Assembly (NCBI GenBank): GCA_905182785.1
Contig: CAJJDF010000014.1
Location: forward strand, 1-33,123
From: an uncultured Flavobacteriales bacterium
GTDB lineage: Bacteria > Bacteroidota > Bacteroidia > Flavobacteriales_D > CAJJDF01
Direction: 5' to 3'
Length of the DNA stretch: 33,123 nt
In this document: positions 17,419-25,664 of the stretch, piece by piece
How positions within the stretch are numbered: position 1 is the first letter of the stretch
How the letters are laid out: each line of letters starts with the position of its first letter
Position numbers and translations under genes: made by a program
The notes under the pieces: model-generated
Database searches by the model: none
What the model was told of the DNA's origin: nothing
What the model saw: the letters and a program-made list of their open reading frames with translations, nothing else

Positions 17419-18772
17419 TATCCTCCAAGAATTTTTCTGGGATTTGTTTCTGTCCCTTTGCCCCTAATTTTTTCAATTTCTCTGCTCTTCGTATCAAGTT
17501 CCCAGAACCTGTTTTCAGTTTATTAATGGCATTTTTATAAGCTCCATCTACTTGAGAAATTCCTCTCTCAATTTTTTCCATGTCATCCAAGAACCCCACA
17601 AATTTATCCATCAAAGAGCCGGCTTGCTTAGCAATTTCAATCGAATTTCTATTTTGCTTTTCTTGCTTCCAAATAGAAGCAATTGTCCTTATGGTTGCCA
17701 ACAAAGTAGTTGGACTCACAATCACAATATTTCTAGACCAAGCGTATTGGTATATCTCTTTGTCTTTTTGCATAGCCAAGCTAAAAGCTGGCTCTATCGG
17801 CATAAACAACAACACAAAATCTGGCGAATTTATAGTCAATCCAGTTTGGTAGTTCTTCTCACTCAGTAGTTTTATATGACTTCTTACCGATAAAATATGA
17901 GCTTTTAAAAATGCCTCTTTCTCTGCTTCATCTTCCGAATTTACAAACTGCTCATAAGCAACTAACGACACTTTAGAATCAATTATTATATGCTTGTTGT
18001 CTGGTAATTTTATCAAGAAATCGGGTTGAATTCTTTTCCCTTCTTCGTTATTCGTACTGTGTTGTTTGCTGTATTCTTCTCCTTCTGTTAATCCCGATTC
18101 TTTCAATATTTTTTCAAGAATCAATTCCCCCCAGTTACCTTGCGTTTTGTTATCGTGGGTAAGCGCACGAGTCAAGTTTTGTGCATCTTTACTCAAAGTT
18201 TGGTTCAAGTTACTGAGTTGAATCACTTGCTCTTTCAGTTCCGATCTTTCTTTCAATCCTTTCTCGTAAGTATCCTGTACTTTCGTTTCAAAACTCTTTA
18301 GTTTTTCGCTCAATGGAGCCAATACACTATCAATGTTTTCTTTGTTTTGAGCCGTAAATTTTACCGATTTCTCTTCCAGAATTTTGTTTGCAATGTTCTC
18401 AAATTCTGTCGAGAATTTCTTTTGCATGTCTTCAATCTCTAGCTTTTGGCTAGCCAGTTTTTCATGAATGTTTTTCAAATTGGTTTGTGCCTCAGTAAGT
18501 TCTTGCGATTGATGCTTATTTATTATTTCCTGCTCGTCTATTTTTTCTTTTTGTTCAGAAAAATATTTCTCGGCATTATTCAGTCTTTCTTGCAATACCT
18601 CTTTGCTTTTATCAAGCTCCATGTTATCCAAAGAAAGTTGAGAGTTAGAAACTTCTAATTCCTCTAGCCTAGCTTTTACTTCATTTGGCAACTCATTTTT
18701 ACGAACAAGAAAAAAAAGGAATGCTATGATTCCTCCAATTACTAATCCTATGATTAACCAAATTACCTCCAT
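17411..18772 (-). CDS. rmuC: DNA recombination protein RmuC
   Basis: A 453-residue protein with an N-terminal membrane anchor (about residues 3-23, EVIWLIIGLVIGGIIAFLFF), a long coiled coil to roughly residue 170, and a C-terminal RmuC domain. The predicted nuclease-like core is RIQPDFLIKLPDNKHIIIDSK, a PD-(D/E)xK-type arrangement, followed by YQTGLTINSPDFVLLFMPIEPAFSLA. RmuC proteins limit recombination at inverted repeats and have been linked to cleavage of foreign DNA, but the mechanism is unsettled. The gene starts 16 nt after the 92-residue CxxC protein gene and overlaps the lipoprotein gene by 8 nt. Confidence 0.92.
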   Translation of the reverse strand: MEVIWLIIGLVIGGIIAFLFFLVRKNELPNEVKARLEELEVSNSQLSLDNMELDKSKEVLQERLNNAEKYFSEQKEKIDEQEIINKHQSQELTEAQTNLKNIHEKLASQKLEIEDMQKKFSTEFENIANKILEEKSVKFTAQNKENIDSVLAPLSEKLKSFETKVQDTYEKGLKERSELKEQVIQLSNLNQTLSKDAQNLTRALTHDNKTQGNWGELILEKILKESGLTEGEEYSKQHSTNNEEGKRIQPDFLIKLPDNKHIIIDSKVSLVAYEQFVNSEDEAEKEAFLKAHILSVRSHIKLLSEKNYQTGLTINSPDFVLLFMPIEPAFSLAMQKDKEIYQYAWSRNIVIVSPTTLLATIRTIASIWKQEKQNRNSIEIAKQAGSLMDKFVGFLDDMEKIERGISQVDGAYKNAINKLKTGSGNLIRRAEKLKKLGAKGQKQIPEKFLEDNE

Positions 18773-18788
18773 TTTTTATATCCTCTTT

Positions 18789-19067
18789 TTAATACCAATC
18801 TTTAGCTGTATACACGTCTTTTTCTCCCTTGTCTTTCCCTGTCAAGTCTTTCCAAAAAGTAATGAGTTTTCCTCTAAAAATAAAGATAGCAAAGGATGCC
18901 AACAAAATATACGGAAAAATCATAATGTATTCAATTCCTGCATTAAGTCCACCCCCCACATCTGGATTACTCTCGGCAGTAGCTTTACACATGGCACACT
19001 GCGCATTGGCAGAAACCTGAATCATTAAGAAAAATAATACGGCAATTAATTTATTAATTTGTTTCAC
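18789..19067 (-). CDS. small membrane protein with N-terminal CxxC
   Basis: A 92-residue protein, first gene of the rmuC operon. It has a signal peptide (about 1-22, ending SANA-Q), the motif QCAMCKATAES right after the cleavage site (Cys24 and Cys27), one transmembrane helix (about 45-64) and a charged cytoplasmic tail rich in Lys and Asp. I know similar short 'QCAMC' proteins in Bacteroidota, without an assigned function. The paired cysteines on the periplasmic side suggest a redox or metal-binding role, which is inference only. The start is GTG at 19067, supported by the promoter just upstream and by the signal-peptide context. Confidence 0.75.
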   Translation of the reverse strand: MKQINKLIAVLFFLMIQVSANAQCAMCKATAESNPDVGGGLNAGIEYIMIFPYILLASFAIFIFRGKLITFWKDLTGKDKGEKDVYTAKDWY

Positions 19068-19095
19068 TTTTTTTGGGTTTACTGTGTTGATACCA

Positions 19096-19129
19096 CAAAG
19101 ATACGAAAGGAAACATTAATTTACCTCAA
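19096..19129 (-). promoter_or_regulatory. promoter of the CxxC-rmuC-GWxTD-rlmB operon
   Basis: On the minus strand TTG (19127-19129) is followed after 23 nt by TATCTTTG (19096-19103), an exact TAnnTTTG -7 element. Transcription would start near 19089 and give a leader of about 20 nt before the GTG at 19067. Spacing equals that of the helicase promoter. Confidence 0.6.
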
Positions 19130-19377
19130 ATTTCTTTTCGGCTTTCCCATTTAGACCTTCCTCTTTTTCAAAAACACACCCTCCCCTGTTAAGCCATAGT
19201 TTTACAACACACCTACTAGAAGATAGCGTAAATCTAAGAACTACATAAGTATTGCAAGGACACTCCAGTTCAAAACACGGAGATTTATAATAAATTAGCA
19301 ATCAACTAGTTAATTGCTATAAATAATCCTTTAGATTCATTACATTTGGAAAACAACAAACAAAATACACAGTGGAT

Positions 19378-19400
19378 ATATAGTTAACAGTTAACTATAT
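19378..19400. repeat. perfect 11-bp inverted repeat with 1-nt centre
   Basis: ATATAGTTAAC and its exact reverse complement flank a single A at 19389. The near-match continues outward (GGA on the left, TCC on the right) with one bulge. There is no T-tract, and the 1-nt centre makes an RNA hairpin awkward. A dimeric DNA-binding protein site fits better. It contains two GTTAAC hexamers. Confidence 0.7.
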
Positions 19401-19426
19401 TCCATTGTTAGGCAAAATTAGAGAAA

Positions 19427-19531
19427 ATGAGTGAAATTCACGTAAACCATATAAAACCTCATATCGAAAAAGATAATAACAAAATAAAAAGTTTTGACTA
19501 TGTGCGTTATCGAAAGTTTCGTTACTTTTAA
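19427..19531 (+). CDS. possible 34-residue small protein (very uncertain)
   Basis: A short plus-strand frame starts at ATG 19427 and ends at TAA 19529-19531. It encodes a basic, His/Lys/Arg-rich peptide (starts MSEIHVNHIKPH, ends YVRYRKFRYF). It lies 27 bp downstream of the palindrome, which could be its operator. There is only a weak purine-rich stretch (AGAGAAA) before the ATG. A frame of this length can occur by chance in AT-rich DNA, so this is a candidate only. Confidence 0.15.
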   Translation: MSEIHVNHIKPHIEKDNNKIKSFDYVRYRKFRYF

Positions 19532-19592
19532 TCCGTACTAACCATATTTTAAACGTTATAACCAACTACAATTACTCCCAAAAATAGAACAC

Positions 19593-19618
19593 AAAAAAAG
19601 CCCTCTTGCGAGGGCTTT
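19593..19618 (-). terminator. rho-independent terminator of the collagen-like operon
   Basis: On the minus strand a 9-bp stem, AAAGCCCTC/GAGGGCTTT, with loop GCAA is followed by a run of T (19593-19599 region). It lies about 20 nt after the stop of the collagen-like gene. Confidence 0.9.
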
Positions 19619-19637
19619 CAATTTATAAATTTAGTCA

Positions 19638-21344
19638 CTAGTGCATGTTCTGCCATCCGAAAGAACCAGCAAGAGGCTGAATATATACCCTAAAGACTAA
19701 ATCATCTTGAGAACTTGGTGAAGAAAAAATTGCCTTAAAACAACTTCCATTGGGATAATTACTGTTGGTTGCAAAAGTCCATTCATCGGCTCTACAAAAT
19801 TGTAAAACAGTAGTTACTCCAGCGGAAACAGGCATAGGACTCGCTAAATTAAAAGTAAACCAAGTAAAACTTGAATAAGAAGGAATTATAAATGACTCCG
19901 GTGACGCACCAAAGAAATCAATGGTGCTTGGGCCAGTTTGCCCGGGACCATCTTTTAAAAGCAGCTCTATGGCAATAATTTGTCCGGCTATAGGAGATGT
20001 AATAACCTGATCAATACAAAACTCATTACTCAATCCCGAACCGGCATAAATTTCATTAAAGACTTCACCGTTATCGGTTAGCATGGCATATACCTGCAGT
20101 TTACGCATGTCGGTATTAAACTGCACCATTCCCTCAACTGGAGTTACAATTCCGTTTACTTCGGCTTGAGTCATAGAAGGAAAAATAACAGGAAGAGGAG
20201 TGCTAATTTCCATGGAAGATTCAGTGTTTGGTGTTATAGTACCAATACCAATTTGGCCTGTGTTTACAATGCTGTTTCCACCAGCATCATTACCAACAAC
20301 CAATACTTGACCTAAACTTGGCTGTATTTCTAATCTACCAAACTCATCGCATCCGTCTCCGTTAACTGTATTGCCATCATCACATATCTCACAACATGTA
20401 TCTAAAATTCCATCTCCCATATTTGGCGGTGGAAAATTTGTAGATACTGTATATGGATCTCCTGTTGTTCCAGTTCCTGTGATTATAACATTCGTACCTG
20501 CAGCTTGTGTAACGCCACCTTGACCAGCTGCTCCGGCAGGTCCGGTTGAACCTGTATTTCCTTGCGGTCCAATTGCACCCGTAGAACCTTGAGGTCCAGT
20601 TGAACCAGTTACTCCTGTATCTCCTTTGAGACCTTGTATTCCTTGAAGTCCGGCTGAACCTGCTGCTCCGGTTAACCCTATTGGGCCTGTTGCTCCTATA
20701 GGTCCAGTTGCACCTGTATTTCCTTGAGGTCCAATTGCACCCGTAGAACCTTGAGGTCCAGTTGCCCCTTGTGGGCCATTTACACCTGTATTCCCTTGTG
20801 GTCCGGTTGCACCCGTATTCCCTTGCGGTCCAGTTGCACCCTGTGGTCCAGTTGCACCTGTATTCCCTTGTGGTCCAGTTGCACCTTGAGTACCAGTTGC
20901 ACCCTGAGCCCCAGTAGCTCCCTGTGGACCTGGTGTAGAGCTGCCCGATGTTTTAGCATACAAAGCATATGGGACACTCATAAGTTGGCTTGTTCCTGAA
21001 ATACTGTAACTAGTTCCTCCTGTAGGGTCTGTTTCTGTTTTGATAAAATAAGGTCCGCTCGTCCAACTAATACTCGAGAAATTTCCTGAAACAACTGTTC
21101 CTGTTCCTATTTCTAAGCTTACTAATCCATTTATGTTTGTCGTTGTAGAATGAGATTCAGTGTACACAGAACTCCCAGTTACATTCCCTTGAAGGATGCT
21201 AATTCGAACTCCTACAGCACTGCTTGTTACAAGATTGTTACTCGAGTTTCTTATTACCGCTTGGTAACTCATTTTTTCTGGTGCTTGAGCAAAAGAACTT
21301 GCAGTAATTAATACTACAACTATAATTGTGAAAATATTTTTCAT
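19638..21344 (-). CDS. secreted collagen-like repeat protein with cysteine-rich motif
   Basis: A 568-residue exported protein. It has a signal peptide (1-19, ending SSFA) and a beta-rich N-domain starting [18 protein letters not shown] and ending [12 protein letters not shown], a module I know from Bacteroidota surface proteins. Residues 139-273 are an unbroken run of 45 Gly-X-Y triplets (GPQ, GAT, GNT dominate), expected to form a collagen-like triple helix. A cysteine cluster follows, [16 protein letters not shown], resembling the Myxococcus-type disulfide repeat. The C-terminal ~230 residues are not recognised. There is no T9SS sorting domain on this protein; the gene 6 nt upstream has one. 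Probable cell-surface adhesin or structural fibre, by inference. Confidence 0.85.
   Translation of the reverse strand: MKNIFTIIVVVLITASSFAQAPEKMSYQAVIRNSSNNLVTSSAVGVRISILQGNVTGSSVYTESHSTTTNINGLVSLEIGTGTVVSGNFSSISWTSGPYFIKTETDPTGGTSYSISGTSQLMSVPYALYAKTSGSSTPGPQGATGAQGATGTQGATGPQGNTGATGPQGATGPQGNTGATGPQGNTGVNGPQGATGPQGSTGAIGPQGNTGATGPIGATGPIGLTGAAGSAGLQGIQGLKGDTGVTGSTGPQGSTGAIGPQGNTGSTGPAGAAGQGGVTQAAGTNVIITGTGTTGDPYTVSTNFPPPNMGDGILDTCCEICDDGNTVNGDGCDEFGRLEIQPSLGQVLVVGNDAGGNSIVNTGQIGIGTITPNTESSMEISTPLPVIFPSMTQAEVNGIVTPVEGMVQFNTDMRKLQVYAMLTDNGEVFNEIYAGSGLSNEFCIDQVITSPIAGQIIAIELLLKDGPGQTGPSTIDFFGASPESFIIPSYSSFTWFTFNLASPMPVSAGVTTVLQFCRADEWTFATNSNYPNGSCFKAIFSSPSSQDDLVFRVYIQPLAGSFGWQNMH
20526..20930 (-). 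repeat. collagen-like triplet-coding repeat region
   Basis: 405 bp encode 45 consecutive Gly-X-Y triplets. The DNA itself is repetitive. A 52-bp unit at 20551-20602 recurs at 20713-20764 with one mismatch, 162 bp apart, and shorter units of about 26 bp recur around 20786-20880. Because 162 is a multiple of nine, recombination between the long copies would remove 18 whole triplets and keep the frame. Confidence 0.9.
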
Positions 21345-21350
21345 AGTAAT

Positions 21351-21839
21351 TTAAGATTTAATTATTCTAAATGTTTTTATTAATGCATTGGAATCTTGAA
21401 TTTTCAATAGATATGTACTTGCAGGGAAAGACTCCATCCCTATTTTTGTGATTTTATTTGTTACTCGTTCGCTTTTCAATAACCTTCCTCTCATGTCATA
21501 TAAGTTATAGGTTAACTTTTCATTACTATAATTACCAATGTCAAGCTTAAGAGAATTATTAGTTGGGTTGGGATAGGCTAAGAATTCCAAGTTAATGTCT
21601 TTTATTTCTATTCCTAGTGGAGTTGAAATTTCGTAGGGTTGTTGCACTCCTTGTGCTATCGAAACATTTGCTCCGTTATTAGTAGTGTAAATGACTTGAC
21701 CTAAAGAGTAACTTACAGTTCCTCCAGCTCCTGTAGAATTACCTCCCGAGGTTGTTACAGCTTCTTGAGCATGCAGTGTTCCTATTCCTAATAGGAGAGA
21801 AGCTAAGCCAAGAATTAGTGTAAATAAAAATTTCTTCAT
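21351..21839 (-). CDS. secreted protein with T9SS type A sorting domain
   Basis: A 162-residue protein with a signal peptide (1-24, ending TLHA-Q), a short Gly/Ser/Thr-rich region containing TVSYSLGQVIYTTNNG and IAQGVQQPYEI, and a C-terminal T9SS type A sorting domain (about 88-162). The domain contains FLAYPNPTNNSLKLDI, YNLYDMRGRLLK and a terminal YLLKIQDSNALIKTFRIIKS. It should cross the outer membrane through the type IX system, with the C-terminal domain removed or anchored. The mature part is only about 60 residues. It lies 6 nt upstream of the collagen-like gene and surely shares its transcript, so it may be a partner or anchor of that protein. Confidence 0.88.
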   Translation of the reverse strand: MKKFLFTLILGLASLLLGIGTLHAQEAVTTSGGNSTGAGGTVSYSLGQVIYTTNNGANVSIAQGVQQPYEISTPLGIEIKDINLEFLAYPNPTNNSLKLDIGNYSNEKLTYNLYDMRGRLLKSERVTNKITKIGMESFPASTYLLKIQDSNALIKTFRIIKS

Positions 21840-21902
21840 AATATTAATTTTTGTTTTATAAATTATGATTTAGAGAGTGAATATACAACAAAAAATCCAA
21901 AT
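21840..21902 (-). promoter_or_regulatory. candidate promoter region of the surface-protein operon
   Basis: On the minus strand, TTG followed after about 20 nt by TAATTTAT gives a partial TTG/TAnnTTTG match, 6 of 8 in the -7 element. The CA-rich face of the microsatellite lies just upstream of the TTG. This is pattern matching only. Confidence 0.3.
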
Positions 21903-21933
<31 letters not shown>

Positions 21934-22016
21934 AAGGAAAGAATGGTTATAACAATCGCTAAAAAATCATATCTTACTGAAGCAAGAAACGCTTTTTAGC
22001 AATAACTCACATTAGC

Positions 22017-22469
22017 ATGAATCAATTAAAATATGTTTTTTTTCTATTAGTAAGTATAGTAGGAAATCCTTTCTACCAAATGATATCTTATATTATCTGT
22101 AGCGAGTTAGGTTTTGGAGCGTCTAAAGGCACCAATGTTTATCAAGCAAATCTATTTGCTTTTATTCTAATTTTAGTATTCATCTTCTTGGCTCGGTTAC
22201 TTATTTACGCCCTTGTTTTTTCCTCTAAGGAATATCCTTTTAGTGTAGAAGGAAATAATAGTTTCTTGTACATTTTTTCAGAAAGACATTTATTTCAGGC
22301 GATAGGCCTATTGTCCTTTTTTATATGGATTTCTCCATTGGAAGGAAACATCATTGGATTTATTCTTTTCCCATTAACGGTAATTCTAGGCTTAATAGTC
22401 TCCATAATTACTTTCTATAGACTGCTAAAAACGAAGGAAATATGGATAACAAAAAATAAACAGCATTAA
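22017..22469 (+). CDS. hypothetical integral membrane protein (four helices)
   Basis: A 150-residue protein that I do not recognise. It has about four hydrophobic helices: roughly 4-26, 45-69, 93-106 and 111-135. Short charged loops separate them and the C-terminus is Lys-rich (KTKEIWITKNKQH). There is no signal peptide distinct from the first helix. The upstream gap (21931-22016) holds a weak hairpin, GCTAAAAA/TTTTTAGC. It is on the opposite strand to the surface-protein operon and is divergent from it across the microsatellite, so the TG tract could affect both. Base composition is like its neighbours. Confidence 0.7.
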   Translation: MNQLKYVFFLLVSIVGNPFYQMISYIICSELGFGASKGTNVYQANLFAFILILVFIFLARLLIYALVFSSKEYPFSVEGNNSFLYIFSERHLFQAIGLLSFFIWISPLEGNIIGFILFPLTVILGLIVSIITFYRLLKTKEIWITKNKQH

Positions 22470-22564
22470 AAAAAGGCTGCTTATAAAAACTGTTAATAAT
22501 TTGTAAAAGATTCTTAGAAAAGAAATAATAAGGTAACTTTAAACGTTCACTAGAAAAAACAAAA

Positions 22565-23221
22565 ATGAAATTTACACACATTGCTCTTACCCTATTATTT
22601 ATTTTCTTAGGCACCTATTCTTTAGCACAAATTGAAAAATCTAGGTGGAGTCCTATGGAATATCAAATTCAAAACAGACTCTTTCATAAAGGAATGGGAT
22701 ACCAATCATTTAATACACAAATTGATATTGGATTAGGCGCCAACAAAAAACTAAGACTACAGAATAAGCTACATCTAGATTTTGGATTAAATCTCAATTA
22801 TGGAAGTTTCAAAAGTAAAGCCGAAGGAACATTGTTCATTAGCTCTTTCAAAAGAACAAATATTCACTATTTCAGTCATAAATCAGTAAGTCAACTTAGT
22901 CTGGAAATCCCTCTTGGTTTTCAATTGAATTTACTGAAACTGAATAAAAATAACATCCATTTTACCGCGAAGGTTACACCGCAGATTAGATTATTCACAA
23001 AGCACACTGGAACAAAATGGGATGAAAATTTAACTGTAAGAGAAACACTACTCAGCTCAGACGAACGTTATTTTGAAACCTCTTTGTTGTCTGATATCTA
23101 TTTAAGATCCGGCCTGTCATATTCATTCTACAAGAAAAAGCTTAGTCTTGGATCTGGAGTCGAGTACTCAATGTTTGGTAAATCTATTGGATTATATACT
23201 AAAGTAGGTTTTAGTTTTTAA
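22565..23221 (+). CDS. exported protein, probable outer-membrane beta-barrel
   Basis: A 218-residue protein with a signal peptide (1-21, ending TYSLA-Q). It has many alternating hydrophobic/polar strands with aromatic girdles, for example FNTQIDIGLGANKKLRLQNK, LHLDFGLNLNYG and LSLEIPLGFQLNL, and it ends in Phe (KVGFSF), a typical barrel-insertion signal. It resembles small porin-like or 'outer membrane beta-barrel' proteins of Bacteroidota, but I cannot place it in a named family. No T9SS domain. It is probably expressed from its own promoter in the 95-nt gap upstream. Confidence 0.65.
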   Translation: MKFTHIALTLLFIFLGTYSLAQIEKSRWSPMEYQIQNRLFHKGMGYQSFNTQIDIGLGANKKLRLQNKLHLDFGLNLNYGSFKSKAEGTLFISSFKRTNIHYFSHKSVSQLSLEIPLGFQLNLLKLNKNNIHFTAKVTPQIRLFTKHTGTKWDENLTVRETLLSSDERYFETSLLSDIYLRSGLSYSFYKKKLSLGSGVEYSMFGKSIGLYTKVGFSF

Positions 23222-23317
23222 TAAAAAAAGATTGAATTCAAACAACAAAACACTTCGCGCACCAATGAATAAAACGCATTAAAATACTGTATCCACTTCA
23301 CGTTAAAACAATCAAAT

Positions 23318-23620
23318 ATGAAGAATTTAGACAAACAAGAGATTCAAGAAAGAATGAAAGGTATTGACGCTTCTTGGGTTCTCAAAGGTAAATTCATTCA
23401 TAGAGAACTTATTTTTAAAGATTTTGTAGAAGCATTTTCTTTTATGACTTCAGTCTCAGTAATTGCTGAAAAATTAAAACATCATCCAAACTGGAAAAAT
23501 GTATATAAAAAAGTTAATATTGCTCTTAACACTCATGATGCTGATGGACTCACAGATAAAGATTTTCAATTAGCAAAAGAGATAGATCAACAGACAAGAA
23601 AATATTTTTTATATTTATAA
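23318..23620 (+). CDS. 4a-hydroxytetrahydrobiopterin dehydratase (pterin carbinolamine dehydratase)
   Basis: A 100-residue cytosolic enzyme (EC 4.2.1.96) that dehydrates the 4a-carbinolamine formed by aromatic amino-acid hydroxylases, so that the pterin can be reused. The signature EKLKHHPNW (H55, H56, P57), followed by VNIALNTHDADGLTDKDFQLAKEID with H73, is diagnostic, and the length is normal. In bacteria it commonly pairs with phenylalanine hydroxylase, which is not in this window. The T9SS protein gene begins 13 nt after the stop, so the two may share a transcript without a functional link. Confidence 0.93.
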   Translation: MKNLDKQEIQERMKGIDASWVLKGKFIHRELIFKDFVEAFSFMTSVSVIAEKLKHHPNWKNVYKKVNIALNTHDADGLTDKDFQLAKEIDQQTRKYFLYL

Positions 23621-23633
23621 TATAAATTAGAAT

Positions 23634-25259
23634 ATGATTGATCTTAAACTAACAAAACGTTCGCTTCTTCTGTTGCTTCTTGTTGCATTAAATAATAATC
23701 TAAACACACAAGTGTGGAACAGATCATTTACTGCAGGAAATTATGATTCCAAAAGCAAACTACTGGGAGGATCTGAAGTATTACAGCTGATAGGTCACAA
23801 AAAAATGTTATTTGCGTCTATTGGTTACTGGGAAGATGGCAATAATATCTGGTATGGAGGAAGTAACAATAGCATAGGCTGGGGTCAAATTAATCGATTG
23901 GACAATCCCAATGCAAATTGGCAAGAAGATTTGTTTCTTGGAACAAATTATCTGCGCCCAGAAATATTAAAACAAGTAATATTCACTAAAGATAAACTAG
24001 GCAATCTTTTGCCTAAACCAGATACAGTATTGATATCAGCAGGTTACTCTCCTAATTATTTTACGAGAAAAGTAAACGTAACGAGTTTTGTGAGGAATGA
24101 TTTGAACGGTACATGGGGAGAAAGTCTGATAATAAATGGCGGATTTCCTGCTGGAGGCGACAACTACTCGATTAGAGACCTCCAAATTCACAATGACAAG
24201 CAAACTGGTTTAGAATATATTTTTGCAACCATAGGGACTAAAGGCATATTTAAAGGACAATACAACCCTTTAGTTACAGGAAAAATTGATTGGTTACCCT
24301 TACCTGAATATGGTCCAATAACGGTAAGATCACTGGGTATTGAAATTGCTAATGACACCTTATATTTTTCTTCAGGAGACAAGCTTTATAAGCGAGTAGA
24401 TGGATTAATACCTAGCTATACAGTCGCTCATAACTTTGGTGACCTTGGCGCTAGTATTAATTCTGCTGTTGGTGGTATTAGAGGATTAACAACTATAAAA
24501 AACCCAAACGGCAGCAATGAGACACTGTTGCTTATGTGGTGTCCAAATGGTCAATCTAGTGGGATTATTTATAGACTTGAACCAAATGGACTTGGAGGAT
24601 TTAATCGCATATATGAAACTACAATATCAGTATTAGTAGAAAATTATTTGCCTGGATCAACCGCTAAATATATTCTTGGCGCTTACAATGAATTCTATCA
24701 ATATATTGATCCGTTAACATCTGACACCCTTCATTTAGTAGGTTTTGAAGCTAATGTCATAGGAGGAGGTCACCTAACTTGGAACGGCTATTACAAAGGA
24801 GGTTTGTTTGCAACAAGAAATGCAACTATGCAATACTCTATAGGAGAAATAAATGGCAGCATTGGTCTGAATGATTCTGCTTTAGTTGCTAACAGGTGTT
24901 ATGTAACATCTCCTTTTCCCAATGAAAACGCACTGTATTATGGAGGTTTTGATCCTAATAGCAATAGTTCAACAAACAAAGCTTGGATATTTAAAAATGA
25001 TTTTCAGTTAACTGCTATTAGTGAATTATCGAAACAGGAAAATAAGTATGCCGTATACCCAAACCCAACTCAAAACAATCTTTTTATTGAAAATACAAAA
25101 AGTGAATGCTATCACTATGAAATAATCTCTCTGACAGGAAAAGTGATATCGACAGATGAGAGTTGTATGGATAAACAAATTATTGATGTTTCTAATTTAC
25201 CCCCAAACTTGTACATCATTAGAATAGGAGAAGAATTATTCAAATTCATTAAGATGTAA
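23634..25259 (+). CDS. secreted T9SS type A sorting-domain protein, beta-propeller-like
   Basis: A 541-residue exported protein. After a hydrophobic N-terminal segment (about 10-25) comes a ~430-residue region of repeated beta-strand motifs with Gly/Asn/Trp-rich turns (e.g. FASIGYWEDGNNIWYGG, YIFATIGTKGIFKGQYN, TLYFSSGDKLYKRVDG). This suggests a beta-propeller, but there is no family match I can name. The last ~75 residues are a T9SS sorting domain with YAVYPNPTQNNLFIEN, YEIISLTGKVIS and a C-terminal LYIIRIGEELFKFIKM. It should be secreted or surface-attached. The central region could bind glycans or act as an enzyme; no catalytic motif is visible. Confidence 0.85.
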   Translation: MIDLKLTKRSLLLLLLVALNNNLNTQVWNRSFTAGNYDSKSKLLGGSEVLQLIGHKKMLFASIGYWEDGNNIWYGGSNNSIGWGQINRLDNPNANWQEDLFLGTNYLRPEILKQVIFTKDKLGNLLPKPDTVLISAGYSPNYFTRKVNVTSFVRNDLNGTWGESLIINGGFPAGGDNYSIRDLQIHNDKQTGLEYIFATIGTKGIFKGQYNPLVTGKIDWLPLPEYGPITVRSLGIEIANDTLYFSSGDKLYKRVDGLIPSYTVAHNFGDLGASINSAVGGIRGLTTIKNPNGSNETLLLMWCPNGQSSGIIYRLEPNGLGGFNRIYETTISVLVENYLPGSTAKYILGAYNEFYQYIDPLTSDTLHLVGFEANVIGGGHLTWNGYYKGGLFATRNATMQYSIGEINGSIGLNDSALVANRCYVTSPFPNENALYYGGFDPNSNSSTNKAWIFKNDFQLTAISELSKQENKYAVYPNPTQNNLFIENTKSECYHYEIISLTGKVISTDESCMDKQIIDVSNLPPNLYIIRIGEELFKFIKM

Positions 25260-25664
25260 TAATAGGAGTGATAAAATAATAAATTAAAAAGAGTCAAACT
25301 TTAGGGTGAATACTATCTCATTTCAAAAATTTACAGCTTAGCTTTTTTTTATTAGACTTTTTAAAATTGAATTGGAATACTAAAAAACCTCTAATTTTTT
25401 TCATAATAAGATACAATAAATAATTATTTATGAAATAGCTAGCGTTAATTTTCACAAAACTTAGACCGATGTATAGCCCTACTTTTTTAGCTTATTTTGG
25501 ATAGCTATTCAAAGGAAATTCTCCCAATTAAAAAATATACGAAACGACAAAAAAAATAGAACACTGTATCAAACATTGTAAAAAAATAATGTTTAATTTA
25601 GTACTGTATTAGATAGAAGTAAACTTTTTTTTATAAACAACCAATAGGAGAAACTAGAAAAAAA
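25260..25664. other. 405-nt AT-rich intergenic region
   Basis: No gene, known RNA or mobile-element end is visible. It holds a 16-bp palindrome ATAAATAATTATTTAT (25416-25431) and an inverted repeat AAACATT/AATGTTT (25571-25577 and 25588-25594) about 70 bp before the DUF3050 gene, which could be an operator or leader hairpin. All frames are interrupted often, so it does not look like a decayed coding gene. Confidence 0.5.

Larger units (their letters stand above)
19130..19592. other. intergenic region, mostly featureless
   Basis: About 460 nt between the rmuC-operon promoter and the terminator of the collagen-like gene. It holds a perfect palindrome (19378-19400), a possible 34-codon plus-strand reading frame (19427-19531) and a short palindrome CGAAAGTTTCG near 19511. 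I see no tRNA, known structured RNA or gene remnant. A 61-codon minus-strand frame (19116-19301) begins at TTG and overlaps the operon promoter, so I do not count it. Confidence 0.6.

Noticed and set aside
19116-19301. 61-codon minus-strand frame with several cysteines upstream of the rmuC operon
   Set aside because: It begins at TTG, has no ribosome-binding site, matches nothing I recognise and overlaps the operon's promoter. It is probably a chance frame.
20551-20930. Repeat array considered as a possible CRISPR
   Set aside because: The repeats are in frame, encode Gly-X-Y triplets, have no spacers of constant length and no cas genes are nearby.
20724-20999. Cys/Ser/Thr-rich 91-codon plus-strand frame opposite the collagen-like region
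   Set aside because: Its repeats are simply the antisense translation of the Gly-X-Y coding repeats.
25416-25431. 16-bp palindrome ATAAATAATTATTTAT
   Set aside because: It consists only of A and T in very AT-rich DNA. Such palindromes are expected by chance and no other signal supports a function.
25563-25609. Direct repeat ACTGTAT (25563-25569 and 25603-25609) before the DUF3050 gene
   Set aside because: At seven bases in AT-rich DNA it is too short to treat as a regulator site without more copies.
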